Shown in pieces: positions 29,555-38,207 of a stretch of 47,818 bases of DNA. The DNA comes from Deltaproteobacteria bacterium. Its GTDB lineage: Bacteria; SAR324; NAC60-12. The position numbers and the translations under genes are program-made. Positions within the stretch are counted from its first letter, which is position 1. Every line of letters begins with the position of its first letter. The stretch spans positions 59,066 to 106,883 of the forward strand of contig NYUB01000030.1 of NCBI GenBank assembly GCA_002683785.1, read 5' to 3'. Below the pieces are notes generated by a model. It was not told the DNA's origin. It searched no databases and saw nothing but the letters and a program-made list of their open reading frames with translations.

Positions 29555-30109
29555 TCATTGACTGCGAAGCTTCTCACGTTTTTGAAGTTGAATCTGGAAA
29601 TCCTGGAAACCTACAGCCCAGAGTGGTTCCTGCTTCCACCTGTAATTTTGTTTAAAAAACAATCTTAATTGATTCAGGATGCAGGATTTGATTTTTCCTG
29701 GCGAAGGTCCCTGAGAATTAGCGATACGCATACATTTTTTGATAAGCCGTTCAGCAGTGATATCTCGAATGGTAAGGTACTGAAAAGCGGCATGGGTTAC
29801 GATCAATTCTACAGAAAGAAAGAGGTGTGTCTGACCATCCTTGAGTAATTCACGGAATTTACTGAACATGAACGACCGATATCCATGCGGTTTCATAGGT
29901 CTTTTCAGCACATCCTGATAACGTGATTTTTCTTCAACACCTTTCAGGAGGACGCAGCTTTGAATTTCATGGGGGGTTGTCCAGATTTCGTGGCATTCTT
30001 CAAGATTTCCTGCAGAAGCATGATCACTGAGAAGAAGAATTACTCCCCATAAAACAATCATGAAGGGATAATTGAAAAATGTTTTGTAAAATGATGCTAA
30101 GGTTTTCAA
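29555..30109 (-). CDS. Predicted secreted protein, unknown function
   Basis: 184 aa; N-terminal hydrophobic signal (FMIVLWGVILLLSDHASAG), four downstream Cys (EECHEI, QSCVLL, KKCMRI, KSCILN). Confidence 0.55.
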   Translation of the reverse strand: MKTLASFYKTFFNYPFMIVLWGVILLLSDHASAGNLEECHEIWTTPHEIQSCVLLKGVEEKSRYQDVLKRPMKPHGYRSFMFSKFRELLKDGQTHLFLSVELIVTHAAFQYLTIRDITAERLIKKCMRIANSQGPSPGKIKSCILNQLRLFFKQNYRWKQEPLWAVGFQDFQIQLQKREKLRSQ

Positions 30110-30264
30110 ATGGATAATGTGTGTTGTGTTTGTAGTGGCATAAGAAATGATGCAGATCCAGGATTAACGATACTTTGTTATTCTGGAAAGAAATGCAGGT
30201 TCCGACCCTTCAAGATCCAAGATGTTCAGCCCAAATAAATAAACAAAAACAAACAGGTCTCTAG

Positions 30265-30993
30265 ATGAAAAATCCTACCAATGAATGGAAACAAACGGTT
30301 GGGTTTTCAGTTGAAACCTGGAGTTCTGTAGGGCTTCCGGATGCTGAACCCCTGAATGGATATTTTTCTCGAATGGAAAGGTTGAGGAAGGATCACCCCC
30401 TTGAAGAACTCTTTCATGCCTTCACAAGGAGTCAGGATGAAGAACGCTGGACTTACCTGCCCTATGGGCCCTTCAAGAATTTCCCATCATTTGAAACATG
30501 GATCAATGAATTTGCTCTAAGCGAGGATCCATTCTTTTATCTGATTTTCTCTAGTGATTCTCGAGAACCCCTTGGGTTATCATCTTATACGAGAATCGAT
30601 CCAGAGAACGGCGTGATAGAGGTGGGACATATCCATTTTTCCAAAGGGTTACAAAAGCATGCTGCTGCTACAGAGGCCATGTTCCTGATGATGAAAAACG
30701 CATTCGATATGGGATACCGTCGTTATGAATGGAAATGTGACTCTTTGAATCAACCATCCTGTCGTGCTGCTGAAAGACTTGGTTTTTCATTTGAAGGGAT
30801 TTTTCGCCAGGCAAGAATTTATAAAGGACGCAACCGAGACACCATATGGTTTTCGATCATTGATCAAGAATGGCCAGGACTTCAAAGAGTATTTCAACAA
30901 TGGTTGGCGCCCCAGAACTTTGACGAAAAAGGTCGACAAAAAATATCCCTGACTCAATTGACCCTGCCGATAATCAAAGCACGGACATCCTGA
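30265..30993 (+). CDS. GNAT-family acetyltransferase (RimJ/RimL type)
   Basis: 242 aa; EVGHIHFSKGLQKHAAATEAMFLMMKNAF, YEWKCDSLNQPSCRAAERLGFSFEGIFRQ. Confidence 0.88.
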   Translation: MKNPTNEWKQTVGFSVETWSSVGLPDAEPLNGYFSRMERLRKDHPLEELFHAFTRSQDEERWTYLPYGPFKNFPSFETWINEFALSEDPFFYLIFSSDSREPLGLSSYTRIDPENGVIEVGHIHFSKGLQKHAAATEAMFLMMKNAFDMGYRRYEWKCDSLNQPSCRAAERLGFSFEGIFRQARIYKGRNRDTIWFSIIDQEWPGLQRVFQQWLAPQNFDEKGRQKISLTQLTLPIIKARTS

Positions 30994-31018
30994 AAAAATC
31001 AGGTTTTGATCAAGATAT

Positions 31019-32176
31019 TCAGGAACGTAGCCTTTCCGGTGAAAGGTCAGAGGGGTTGACGCCTAGTGCAGTTACCTCTTCGGGAAATTCTTGTTTTAAG
31101 ACGAGTGACGCAGCTACTCTTGAAAGAGCAGGTGAGGTCTGAATGCCATACCCCCCTTGTCCGGCAAGCCAGAAAAAACCAGGATGGTCCGGGTCGTACC
31201 CAGCAACCGGTGTTTTGTCTGCAACAAAACTTCTCAAACCTGCCCATGTTTTTGAAGCACTTTTTATAGGGAAATCCAATGCCTTTTCGATTCGTTCTAC
31301 TGCCAGGGCGAGGTCCCAGTCCTGCGGTCTGGCATCTTGAGGTTCAACCGGAGTTTCATCTGCTGGTGAACCAAGCAAATGCCCTCCTTCTGGTTTGAAA
31401 TAGAAAGACTCTTCGACATCCACGACCGCTGGCCATGCTCTGCAATTGATGTCATGAGGAGGTTCAAAAAGCATTGCGGTTCTTCTTTTCGGGACAAGAC
31501 TGACAGGAGCAACCCCACAATTTAGAGCAACTTGATCCGCCCAAGCACCTGCGGCATTGATCAAGATTTCGGTATGGATAAGGGTTTTTTCTAAAAAAGC
31601 TTTCCAGCTGTTTCCGTCTTTTTCGGCTTTCAGGAGTTTATGTTCCGTCAAGATTTCTCCGCCGGAGTTACGAATGCCTCTCAAAAATCCCTGATGCAGG
31701 ACATCCACGTCGATATCCTGGGATTCGGGCTCAAGCACTGCTGACGCGAAATAATCCTTCCGGAGGGATGAAACCAATTCCAGGGTCTCTTGCTGATCAA
31801 GCCATTTCACAGTCGGACAAAGTTCTTGAATTTCATGGAAAAAGATTTGAAGTTTCTCCAACTGGTCTTCACGTGCTAACATCAAAACCCCCCTTGGAAG
31901 AATAAGAGGATGATCAGCAAATCCTGCAGGAGGATTTCTAAAGAATTCTCCACTCACTGTGGTCAGGGCGCGAATGACACGATTGCCATAACTCTCTGCA
32001 AAAAGAGCTGCAGAACGACCCGTTGAATGATATCCAGGTTGCTCCTCCATCTCCAACAATAGGACCTTGCCCTGTCCTGAAAGTCGATAAGCAATCGAAG
32101 CTCCTGCGATGCCTGCTCCAATTACCAAAAAATCACATCGATGTCCTTTTTTGACCATGAAGGGTGGTCGAATCAA
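31019..32176 (-). CDS. FAD-dependent amino-acid oxidoreductase, D-arginine dehydrogenase-like
   Basis: 385 aa; FLVIGAGIAGASIAYRLS, GYHSTGRSAALFAESYG, PPAGFADHPLILPRGVL, AGQGGYGIQTSPALS. Confidence 0.82.
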   Translation of the reverse strand: MIRPPFMVKKGHRCDFLVIGAGIAGASIAYRLSGQGKVLLLEMEEQPGYHSTGRSAALFAESYGNRVIRALTTVSGEFFRNPPAGFADHPLILPRGVLMLAREDQLEKLQIFFHEIQELCPTVKWLDQQETLELVSSLRKDYFASAVLEPESQDIDVDVLHQGFLRGIRNSGGEILTEHKLLKAEKDGNSWKAFLEKTLIHTEILINAAGAWADQVALNCGVAPVSLVPKRRTAMLFEPPHDINCRAWPAVVDVEESFYFKPEGGHLLGSPADETPVEPQDARPQDWDLALAVERIEKALDFPIKSASKTWAGLRSFVADKTPVAGYDPDHPGFFWLAGQGGYGIQTSPALSRVAASLVLKQEFPEEVTALGVNPSDLSPERLRS

Positions 32177-32195
32177 ATTTTAATGAGCATGGTTT

Positions 32196-33233
32196 TCATT
32201 GTTTCCCAAGACGTATGATGTGTGATTTTTTAAAAATCGACCATTGTCGGGCAAACATATATTTTTGTTTTTTTGCCTCGGATGAAGTTTCAAAAAATCC
32301 CAATCTTATTCGAAATTCAGGTTCTAAAGTTTTGCCGTCAATTTTTCTGGATAAGTAACTAAAATCGCTCATTAGTGCTGCCAAAGCCAGATCCTCTAAG
32401 GCTTTATTTTGTTTCGGATAAACAGGGAATTGAATCACCCACGGTTTGTTTCTGGGTTGTTTCAGGTTGATCAGTTCGCGGGACATTTCGCGTGAATCGG
32501 GAATCACCGACCAGATCCTCCCCTCAATTTGGATGGATTGCCTCAAACGTTGCTGTATCTTCAAACCTTCTTCCAGTGCGTCTTCCGTGTTTTTAAAAAA
32601 ACCAACTCTAACCCGATACCAGTATTTCTTTTCGAATTTTTCTTCGGTTCGATGGAGGTAGGTATAATAGCCTTCATCAATCAAACGTCTGGTCCAACTG
32701 ATTGCTTCAGTGAAATTGTCGGATTTAAACGACCCCAATTGGACCGAATATTTCCCTTGTTTTTTCCTGGAAAGGATGTCTTTACGAGCATCGAGTTCAG
32801 AACGGAATTGGATCCGGATTTTATCCCCGACTAGCGCCCATTCCCAATCTCGAGAAGTCTCAGGAGTGAGTGGAAGATTAATTTTCAGGTGGTTCTGCAG
32901 CACCAGAATCATCCACTGATCCAGAGGTTGTTCATTAATGTGTTGGTCGAATATATTGAAATAAGAATCTCCTGCTTCAACCAAAGCAGAACGGTTGGTC
33001 ATTGCAATTGGTTCAGAAGAATTTTCTGCAATGCTCTTATTGTCTGTGGAACTGATCGAAGTCTCATCAATTAGATCTATTCCGTCTTCTTCCCACTGCA
33101 GGGTTTGCCTGACCATGACCTCCTGTTGGAGATCGTAGGTTTGGATTCTGACCAGGCGATAGGCTGTAAATGTCAGTAGAATCACTCCTGACCAAATGAA
33201 GATCAGCAGTGTCCAGGAAACATTCTTGTTCAC
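32196..33233 (-). CDS. SPOR-domain-containing membrane-anchored protein
   Basis: 345 aa; N-terminal TM, GKYSVQLGSFKSDNFTEAISWTRRLIDEGYYTYLHRTEEKFEKKYWYRVRVGFF (SPOR). Confidence 0.75.
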   Translation of the reverse strand: MNKNVSWTLLIFIWSGVILLTFTAYRLVRIQTYDLQQEVMVRQTLQWEEDGIDLIDETSISSTDNKSIAENSSEPIAMTNRSALVEAGDSYFNIFDQHINEQPLDQWMILVLQNHLKINLPLTPETSRDWEWALVGDKIRIQFRSELDARKDILSRKKQGKYSVQLGSFKSDNFTEAISWTRRLIDEGYYTYLHRTEEKFEKKYWYRVRVGFFKNTEDALEEGLKIQQRLRQSIQIEGRIWSVIPDSREMSRELINLKQPRNKPWVIQFPVYPKQNKALEDLALAALMSDFSYLSRKIDGKTLEPEFRIRLGFFETSSEAKKQKYMFARQWSIFKKSHIIRLGKQ

Positions 33234-33298
33234 GAATGAGAGGAGATGAAGTATTTTGTCATGCCATATCTATCAACCTGATCAGAAACAGGAAGTCA

Positions 33299-34555
33299 AT
33301 GGAAGTGAGTGAGGGACTACTTTATCTGGGTGGCATTTCAGCAGATTCACTGCTCGAACGTTTTGGCTCACCCCTTTACGTCTATGAGAAGGATGTGCTG
33401 ATCAACCGCTTCAGGAAGATGATTAACTGCTTTCCGTCTGATGAAGTAGACATTCATTATGCCATGAAAGCAAATTACAATCCATCCCTGCTGAATCTTC
33501 TTCGTGTGGAAGGGGCTTGCATTGACGCCGTCTCAATGGGAGATGTTCAGATGGCATTGGAGGTAGGATTTCAACCTCAGCAGATACTTTTCACAGGCAA
33601 TAACTCCCGATTTTCCGAGATTGAATTCAGTATGGAAAGGGGAGTCCCCGTCAATCTTGGCTCTCTTGATCTGTTGCAGCAATATGCGATCCGATATCCT
33701 GGAACCTCAGTTTCTATCCGTGTTAATCCAGGCATGGGTGCAGGTCACCATGCTCACTGTATCACCGGAGGACCTGACTCCAAATTCGGGATCTACCAGG
33801 ATCGTTTGAATGATGCATTACGCATCTCGGAAACCCACAGCCTGAAAATCACTGGCATACACTCACACATTGGTACTGGAATCCGAAAAACCGAGGCAAT
33901 GCTTGAAGCAATGGATCTGATTCTTGATGCTGCAAAAAGGTTCCCGGATCTAGAGTTTGTTGATTTCGGAGGAGGATTCGATATTCCCTATCGTGATTCG
34001 GATGAAGAACTGGATCTTGAAGAATTGGGCCAGTGTATGCGTCAACGTTTTGAGCAATTCTGTCGGGATTACGGTAGTGTTTTGAAGATGAAAATCGAAC
34101 CTGGTCGATTCATCATTGGGCCTGCAGGAACTTTATTGGCAACCGTCACCAATCTCACTGAAACACCGGCAAAAAGGTTTGTCGGCTTGGACACGGGATT
34201 CAATCATTTGGTCCGTCCTATCATGTATGGTTCTTACCATCGTATTGTCAATGCTTCACGGATGAATGACCCTACTCAGGAAGTTGCAGTAGCCGGGAAT
34301 ATCTGCGAAAGCGGAGATGTTTTTACGCGTGATTTGGAAAATTCTACTCGGACGTTGGGAATTCCCCAATTGGGTGATTGTATAGCAATCTTAGATACCG
34401 GGGCGTATGGCTTATCAATGGGGTCTCAATATAATCTTCGCGAACTGCCAGAAGAAGTGTTGGTGAGTGGAGGGGATGCAATTGTGATTCGACGTAGACA
34501 AACTTTCAAAGATTTAATTCAGAACTTTAATTGGTTTGATGAAAAAAGATTTTAA
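33299..34555 (+). CDS. lysA: Diaminopimelate decarboxylase
   Basis: HYAMKANYNPSLL, SHIGTGI, FVDFGGGFDIPY, EPGRFIIGPAG, GNICESGDVF, DTGAYGLSMGSQYN. ATG at 33299 preferred; 33209 would extend into the divergent gene. Confidence 0.93.
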   Translation: MEVSEGLLYLGGISADSLLERFGSPLYVYEKDVLINRFRKMINCFPSDEVDIHYAMKANYNPSLLNLLRVEGACIDAVSMGDVQMALEVGFQPQQILFTGNNSRFSEIEFSMERGVPVNLGSLDLLQQYAIRYPGTSVSIRVNPGMGAGHHAHCITGGPDSKFGIYQDRLNDALRISETHSLKITGIHSHIGTGIRKTEAMLEAMDLILDAAKRFPDLEFVDFGGGFDIPYRDSDEELDLEELGQCMRQRFEQFCRDYGSVLKMKIEPGRFIIGPAGTLLATVTNLTETPAKRFVGLDTGFNHLVRPIMYGSYHRIVNASRMNDPTQEVAVAGNICESGDVFTRDLENSTRTLGIPQLGDCIAILDTGAYGLSMGSQYNLRELPEEVLVSGGDAIVIRRRQTFKDLIQNFNWFDEKRF

Positions 34556-34614
34556 ATTGTTTTTGTTCCAGTACGTTTTCGTTTGACCAAGCCACGCAAG
34601 GCCTTCGCAGTTAG

Positions 34615-34740
34615 TCAAAACCAGTCTGGAAGGCCGAGTCGAGGTCCAAAATAATAATTGAATCCGACCCAAACTATCAGGAAAACTCCAGCAAGTACCC
34701 AAGCCATCAACGTCATGAAATCCCAGTCATTTATTGTCAT
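34615..34740 (-). CDS. Small membrane protein (41 aa)
   Basis: MTINDWDFMTLMAWVLAGVFLIVWVGFNYYFGPRLGLPDWF; start inside the end of the upstream 39-aa ORF. Confidence 0.4.
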   Translation of the reverse strand: MTINDWDFMTLMAWVLAGVFLIVWVGFNYYFGPRLGLPDWF

Positions 34741-34846
34741 TTTTAAACTGGGTGAAGATGTCTGACTGTACTTTACGGAGTTGTTCGTCCTTTCCACTTT
34801 TCGCAGCTTGGACCAACTTGTAGGCAAAAAATCGTGAAAAATTCAT
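34727..34846 (-). CDS. Small ORF (39 aa) overlapping the start of the 41-aa membrane protein
   Basis: MNFSRFFAYKLVQAAKSGKDEQLRKVQSDIFTQFKNDNK*; 14-nt overlap with the next ORF. Confidence 0.35.
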   Translation of the reverse strand: MNFSRFFAYKLVQAAKSGKDEQLRKVQSDIFTQFKNDNK

Positions 34847-34990
34847 AACCTGTAAAATGTTGGAGGTGTAAAAACTACCCTTTCATACGCCTCGCTCATT
34901 AAATTGGTTTTATGCTTTTCTGATTATTCAGATTTAAATGCCTCGTTTGAACCATGAAATAAGAAAAAACTAAGCCAGGATTTAAACACT

Positions 34991-35887
34991 CTATTCTTTA
35001 TTCCTGTGTTTTTTCTTAAGGAAAGGATAAATCTGGGTGAAGTCCTTAAGGGGTTCAAGTTCTGAAAATTGTTCCCAGTATTCCTGGACAATTTTCCCAA
35101 CAGGGGACAGTGTTTGTGCTTTGAGTACCGATTCTCTAAAGAGACTGATGTCCTTTGACATCATGGTGTTGCTAAAACCAGCAGCATAGCGATTGGTGAC
35201 AACTTGTTTAGGGAATTTATCAAGTGTTGCGGAATTGACACCAGTGGAAACATTCAGTACTTCGAACATCTGCTGTGGGTCCAGTTCCTGACTCATTCCA
35301 AATGCATAAGCCTCGCTTGTTGCCAACATGGCTGTTCCGGAAAGGAAGTTATTCAAAAGCTTCATCGCCTGACCCTGGCCACATCTATTGCCTACATAAA
35401 AGATGTTGGCTGCCATGCTCTGAAGAATTTCATCCAGTTCACGGAATCTGGATTCAGATCCTGATCCCATGAAGGTCAGAGTCCCGGCCTGTGCTCCAGA
35501 TTGACCACCTGAAACCGGACAGTCGAGGTAAACGATTTTGGCTTTTTCTACAATAGGTTCGACATGTTTCACAGCATCAACACCGATGGTGGAAGTATCC
35601 ACCAGGGTATTGCAGGAGTGCTCCTCAATCAGGACCATTTCCTGAGCTGTTTGGATGACAGATTTTCCGTCGGGTAGACTCAAAAAAATTGTATCACAAG
35701 AACCAACAATTTCTTCCAGGGAATGGCAGCATACCGTGCCCTCAGGTGCTCGTTCATCAGTGCCTGCGATATCAAAAACACGTAGCATGCTAACTGCATT
35801 TGAGAGGTTTTTGGCCATCGGGGCGCCCATGCTGCCTAAGCCGATGAAACCGAAACGCTCCTCAGGTAGGGGGGATGGTAGACTCAT
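34991..35887 (-). CDS. NAD(P)-dependent beta-hydroxyacid dehydrogenase (3-hydroxyisobutyrate dehydrogenase / tartronate semialdehyde reductase family)
   Basis: 298 aa; GFIGLGSMGAPMAKNL, LDCPVSGGQSGAQAGTLTFMGSG, GQGQAMKLLNNFLSG. Confidence 0.92.
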   Translation of the reverse strand: MSLPSPLPEERFGFIGLGSMGAPMAKNLSNAVSMLRVFDIAGTDERAPEGTVCCHSLEEIVGSCDTIFLSLPDGKSVIQTAQEMVLIEEHSCNTLVDTSTIGVDAVKHVEPIVEKAKIVYLDCPVSGGQSGAQAGTLTFMGSGSESRFRELDEILQSMAANIFYVGNRCGQGQAMKLLNNFLSGTAMLATSEAYAFGMSQELDPQQMFEVLNVSTGVNSATLDKFPKQVVTNRYAAGFSNTMMSKDISLFRESVLKAQTLSPVGKIVQEYWEQFSELEPLKDFTQIYPFLKKKHRNKE

Positions 35888-36264
35888 TCTCCGTTGACTT
35901 CATTCAAAACTTCTCGAGCCAGTCTGAAGCTTTCCACTCCAGCAGGAAAACCGCAGTAACCGGTAATTTGAAGCAATACGTCCTTCAGTTCCTTGATGCT
36001 GACTCCATTGTTCAGTGCTCCGCGAAAATGCAGTTTGAATTCATGGGAACGTCCCAGGGCAGCGAGCATGCCAAGATTCAGGATGCTTCTCTGTTTGCGG
36101 TCCAGCCCATTACCGCTCCAGATTTTCCCCCAGCAGTATTCGTTGAGCACTTCCTGAAGTTCTTGATTGAAGTCATCGGCCTGACTCAGCGAACGTTCAA
36201 CATATTCTGCACCTAGTACTTCTTTACGATTCGCAAGTCCTTGATCGTGGAGTTTTTGATCCAT
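35884..36264 (-). CDS. Carboxymuconolactone decarboxylase family protein
   Basis: 126 aa; LDRKQRSILNLGMLAALGRSHEFKLHFRGALNNGVSIKELKDVLLQITGYCGFPAGVESF. ATGA overlap with the dehydrogenase. Confidence 0.9.
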   Translation of the reverse strand: MDQKLHDQGLANRKEVLGAEYVERSLSQADDFNQELQEVLNEYCWGKIWSGNGLDRKQRSILNLGMLAALGRSHEFKLHFRGALNNGVSIKELKDVLLQITGYCGFPAGVESFRLAREVLNEVNGE

Positions 36265-36339
36265 CAGTTTCCTTCTATTACTTGGTTTAAGAAAATTGCA
36301 CTAGCAGTGCATTGAATTTCTGATTTAAGAGAAAATATT

Positions 36340-37221
36340 TTAATCGGTGTTCCTTTTTTCCTTCTGTTTTTTCCTTCTCTCTTCTCCTGCAAGAGCCAAC
36401 GCTTCGATGTTTCCATCATGTACGGCCATATAATTCTGTCTCCATTCGTTCGAGCCCCATCTGAAAGGGGACTGCAATGTGGTTCGAGGCTGAGTTGATG
36501 AGGATAACAATTCAAGTGCCATATCCAACAATTGTAATTGCATCTGAGGATTTCGAGGTTTGCCGCAGGGGTTTCCCAAGGGGAAATCGGTGAAGAGGAA
36601 TCGAGGGACTCCGCATTCTTCAACAATATCTTTTGCGGATCCCATGATTACGGTTGCGATTCCACCATTTTCGAGTGTTCGTGCAGCCAGGCTCACGACC
36701 TGATGGCAAACGGGTCAGACAGGCACCAGAAGAACAGCATCCACTGCGTCTTCCCGGCACCAGCTGAGGATTTGTTGAGCATCTTCAAGGGATCTCCGCT
36801 GGCTGTAATCGGTAGGGATTCCATAAAAACGTTGGGAAACAGCGCCGATTTTACCCTCCTGTTTTTTTTGCATCAAAGCCTGCAAAGGTAGATAACTCCC
36901 GAGGTCATCCATGTCTGTGGCCTGCTTATCCCAAGACACATCATCTGTATAGAGTTTTACCGGTATCGGGTCGGAAGGAGCTGCATACGGTCTCTTCGGT
37001 GGTGCTTCAGGTACCCCCTCGGGTTCATCTCCTTTAGGGAAAAAAGCTGTGGTGACGATGCCAATGGTGCAATCTGTGACTAACCGGTGCAACTGTGTGA
37101 AAGGTGAGTCTTCATGAAAGGCCCAGCCATAAGGGCTAGGATATCCCTGAGCTTCATAATATTCCCTGGACTTGTCAATGTAGCTGACAAAAGAACGATT
37201 GGATAAACGTTGATGTGCCAT
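36340..37221 (-). CDS. Selenocysteine-containing GrdB/PrdB-like protein (glycine/sarcosine/betaine reductase selenoprotein B family); in-frame TGA (complement 36715-36717) read as Sec
   Basis: ORFs 37221-36715 and 36696-36340 are in the same frame with only one TGA between them. Junction reads DAVDAVLLVPV-U-PVCHQVVSLAARTLENGGIATVIMGSAKDIVEECGVPRFLFTDFPLGNPCGKPRNP. UxxC redox motif; bSECIS-like stem-loop just downstream. Confidence 0.82.
36686..36707 (-). promoter_or_regulatory. bSECIS-like stem-loop
   Basis: GCCAUCAGGUCGUGAGCCUGGC begins 7 nt after UGA. It can fold as GCCA(uca)GG-UCGUGAG-CC-UGGC or GCCA-UCA-GGUCG-UGA(gcc)UGGC. Confidence 0.55.
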
Positions 37222-37463
37222 TTAAAAAAATAACTTTGACTGGATGTGTTGATGGTTCATGAGCTTCATCGAAGATATATTTTTTCAAAAACCGTATTGG
37301 AGCAGAATCAAGGATTGAATGTAAAGTGAACTTTATTTTGAAATTTAGAGGAAAATATAAATTGCAGAGGTTCCTATGATGCATTCAAGCTATAGAAAAT
37401 TCCTTCTGGCACATATTATTGCATGGAGAACGATAACATCCTGTACAATTATATAGGGTCGTT

Positions 37464-37817
37464 GTGCCTGAAAACCAGAAAATGAAAATGAGAAAGAAAT
37501 TCACGATCATTCTATTTTTGACAAGCCTTGTGCTATATCCCGCAAAAGGTGAAGAAATTAAGGAATATCATCCTGAATTACCTGACTGGCTCCAAGAACG
37601 ACCGCGATCTACAAGGTCTGAAGACAACAATGCTTTTCATCCACGTAGACCTTTTAAATGGTGGAATGCTGAAGAAATACGTGATACTCAGAAAATGCTT
37701 TTCGGTATCATTTATGATGAAAAGACTCAGCGCAGGTCGATGGAAGTATCCAAGGGACGTTGGGAACAAGGCGCCCAAACTGCAAAGAACTGTTCCATTC
37801 ATCGTTGTGGAAACTGA
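37464..37817 (+). CDS. Small secreted protein, paralog A (C-terminal AKNCSIxxC)
   Basis: Signal peptide KKFTIILFLTSLVLYPAKGEE; ends AKNCSIHRCGN. ATG at 37482 may be the true start; 37464 is GTG. Confidence 0.65.
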   Translation: MPENQKMKMRKKFTIILFLTSLVLYPAKGEEIKEYHPELPDWLQERPRSTRSEDNNAFHPRRPFKWWNAEEIRDTQKMLFGIIYDEKTQRRSMEVSKGRWEQGAQTAKNCSIHRCGN

Positions 37818-38155
37818 TGAAAAAAAATCTATGGCCTCTGTTGTTCTCATTGTTCATGATGCCTTTTACCGTTTGGTCTGAATCTCCTTGGGAGGTGGAT
37901 CCTAAAAAGTACCGTCCATCCCTTCCGCCTTGGCTTCTTCCCAGGAATAAAATTCAACTCTCCAAGGAGTCCAATGCTTTTTATCCGGAAATCTATCTCA
38001 ACTGGAAAGAGCGGCTTGTTCGGAGTGACCAGCAGAAGATCCTAAAAATGATCAGCCAAGAGAGTCAGACTGGTATGCGTCAGCATACTCGACTCAAGTA
38101 TGATCACCAATCCAAGATCGCAAAAAATTGTTCCATTGCCAAGTGCAGTCAGTGA
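37817..38155 (+). CDS. Small secreted protein, paralog B (C-terminal AKNCSIxxC)
   Basis: MKKNLWPLLFSLFMMPFTVWSES...; ends AKNCSIAKCSQ; TGATG junction with paralog A. Confidence 0.68.
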   Translation: MKKNLWPLLFSLFMMPFTVWSESPWEVDPKKYRPSLPPWLLPRNKIQLSKESNAFYPEIYLNWKERLVRSDQQKILKMISQESQTGMRQHTRLKYDHQSKIAKNCSIAKCSQ

Positions 38156-38207
38156 CTTGGGATCGTTTTTTGTGTAAGTCCTTCAGCGCTAAAGGAACCC
38201 AATCTGC

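Noticed and set aside
30230-30260. A-rich repeat-like stretch AAATAAATAAACAAAAACAAACAGG
   Set aside because: Short low-complexity sequence before a start codon, not an array or CRISPR.
36264-36626. 120-aa minus-strand ORF overlapping the selenoprotein region
   Set aside because: Different frame from the GrdB-like product. It looks like a shadow ORF, and the Sec-bridged frame explains the region better.
37815-37819. TGA between the two secreted paralogs as another selenocysteine site
   Set aside because: The second ORF is in a different frame and has its own signal peptide, so this is a normal stop/start overlap (TGATG).
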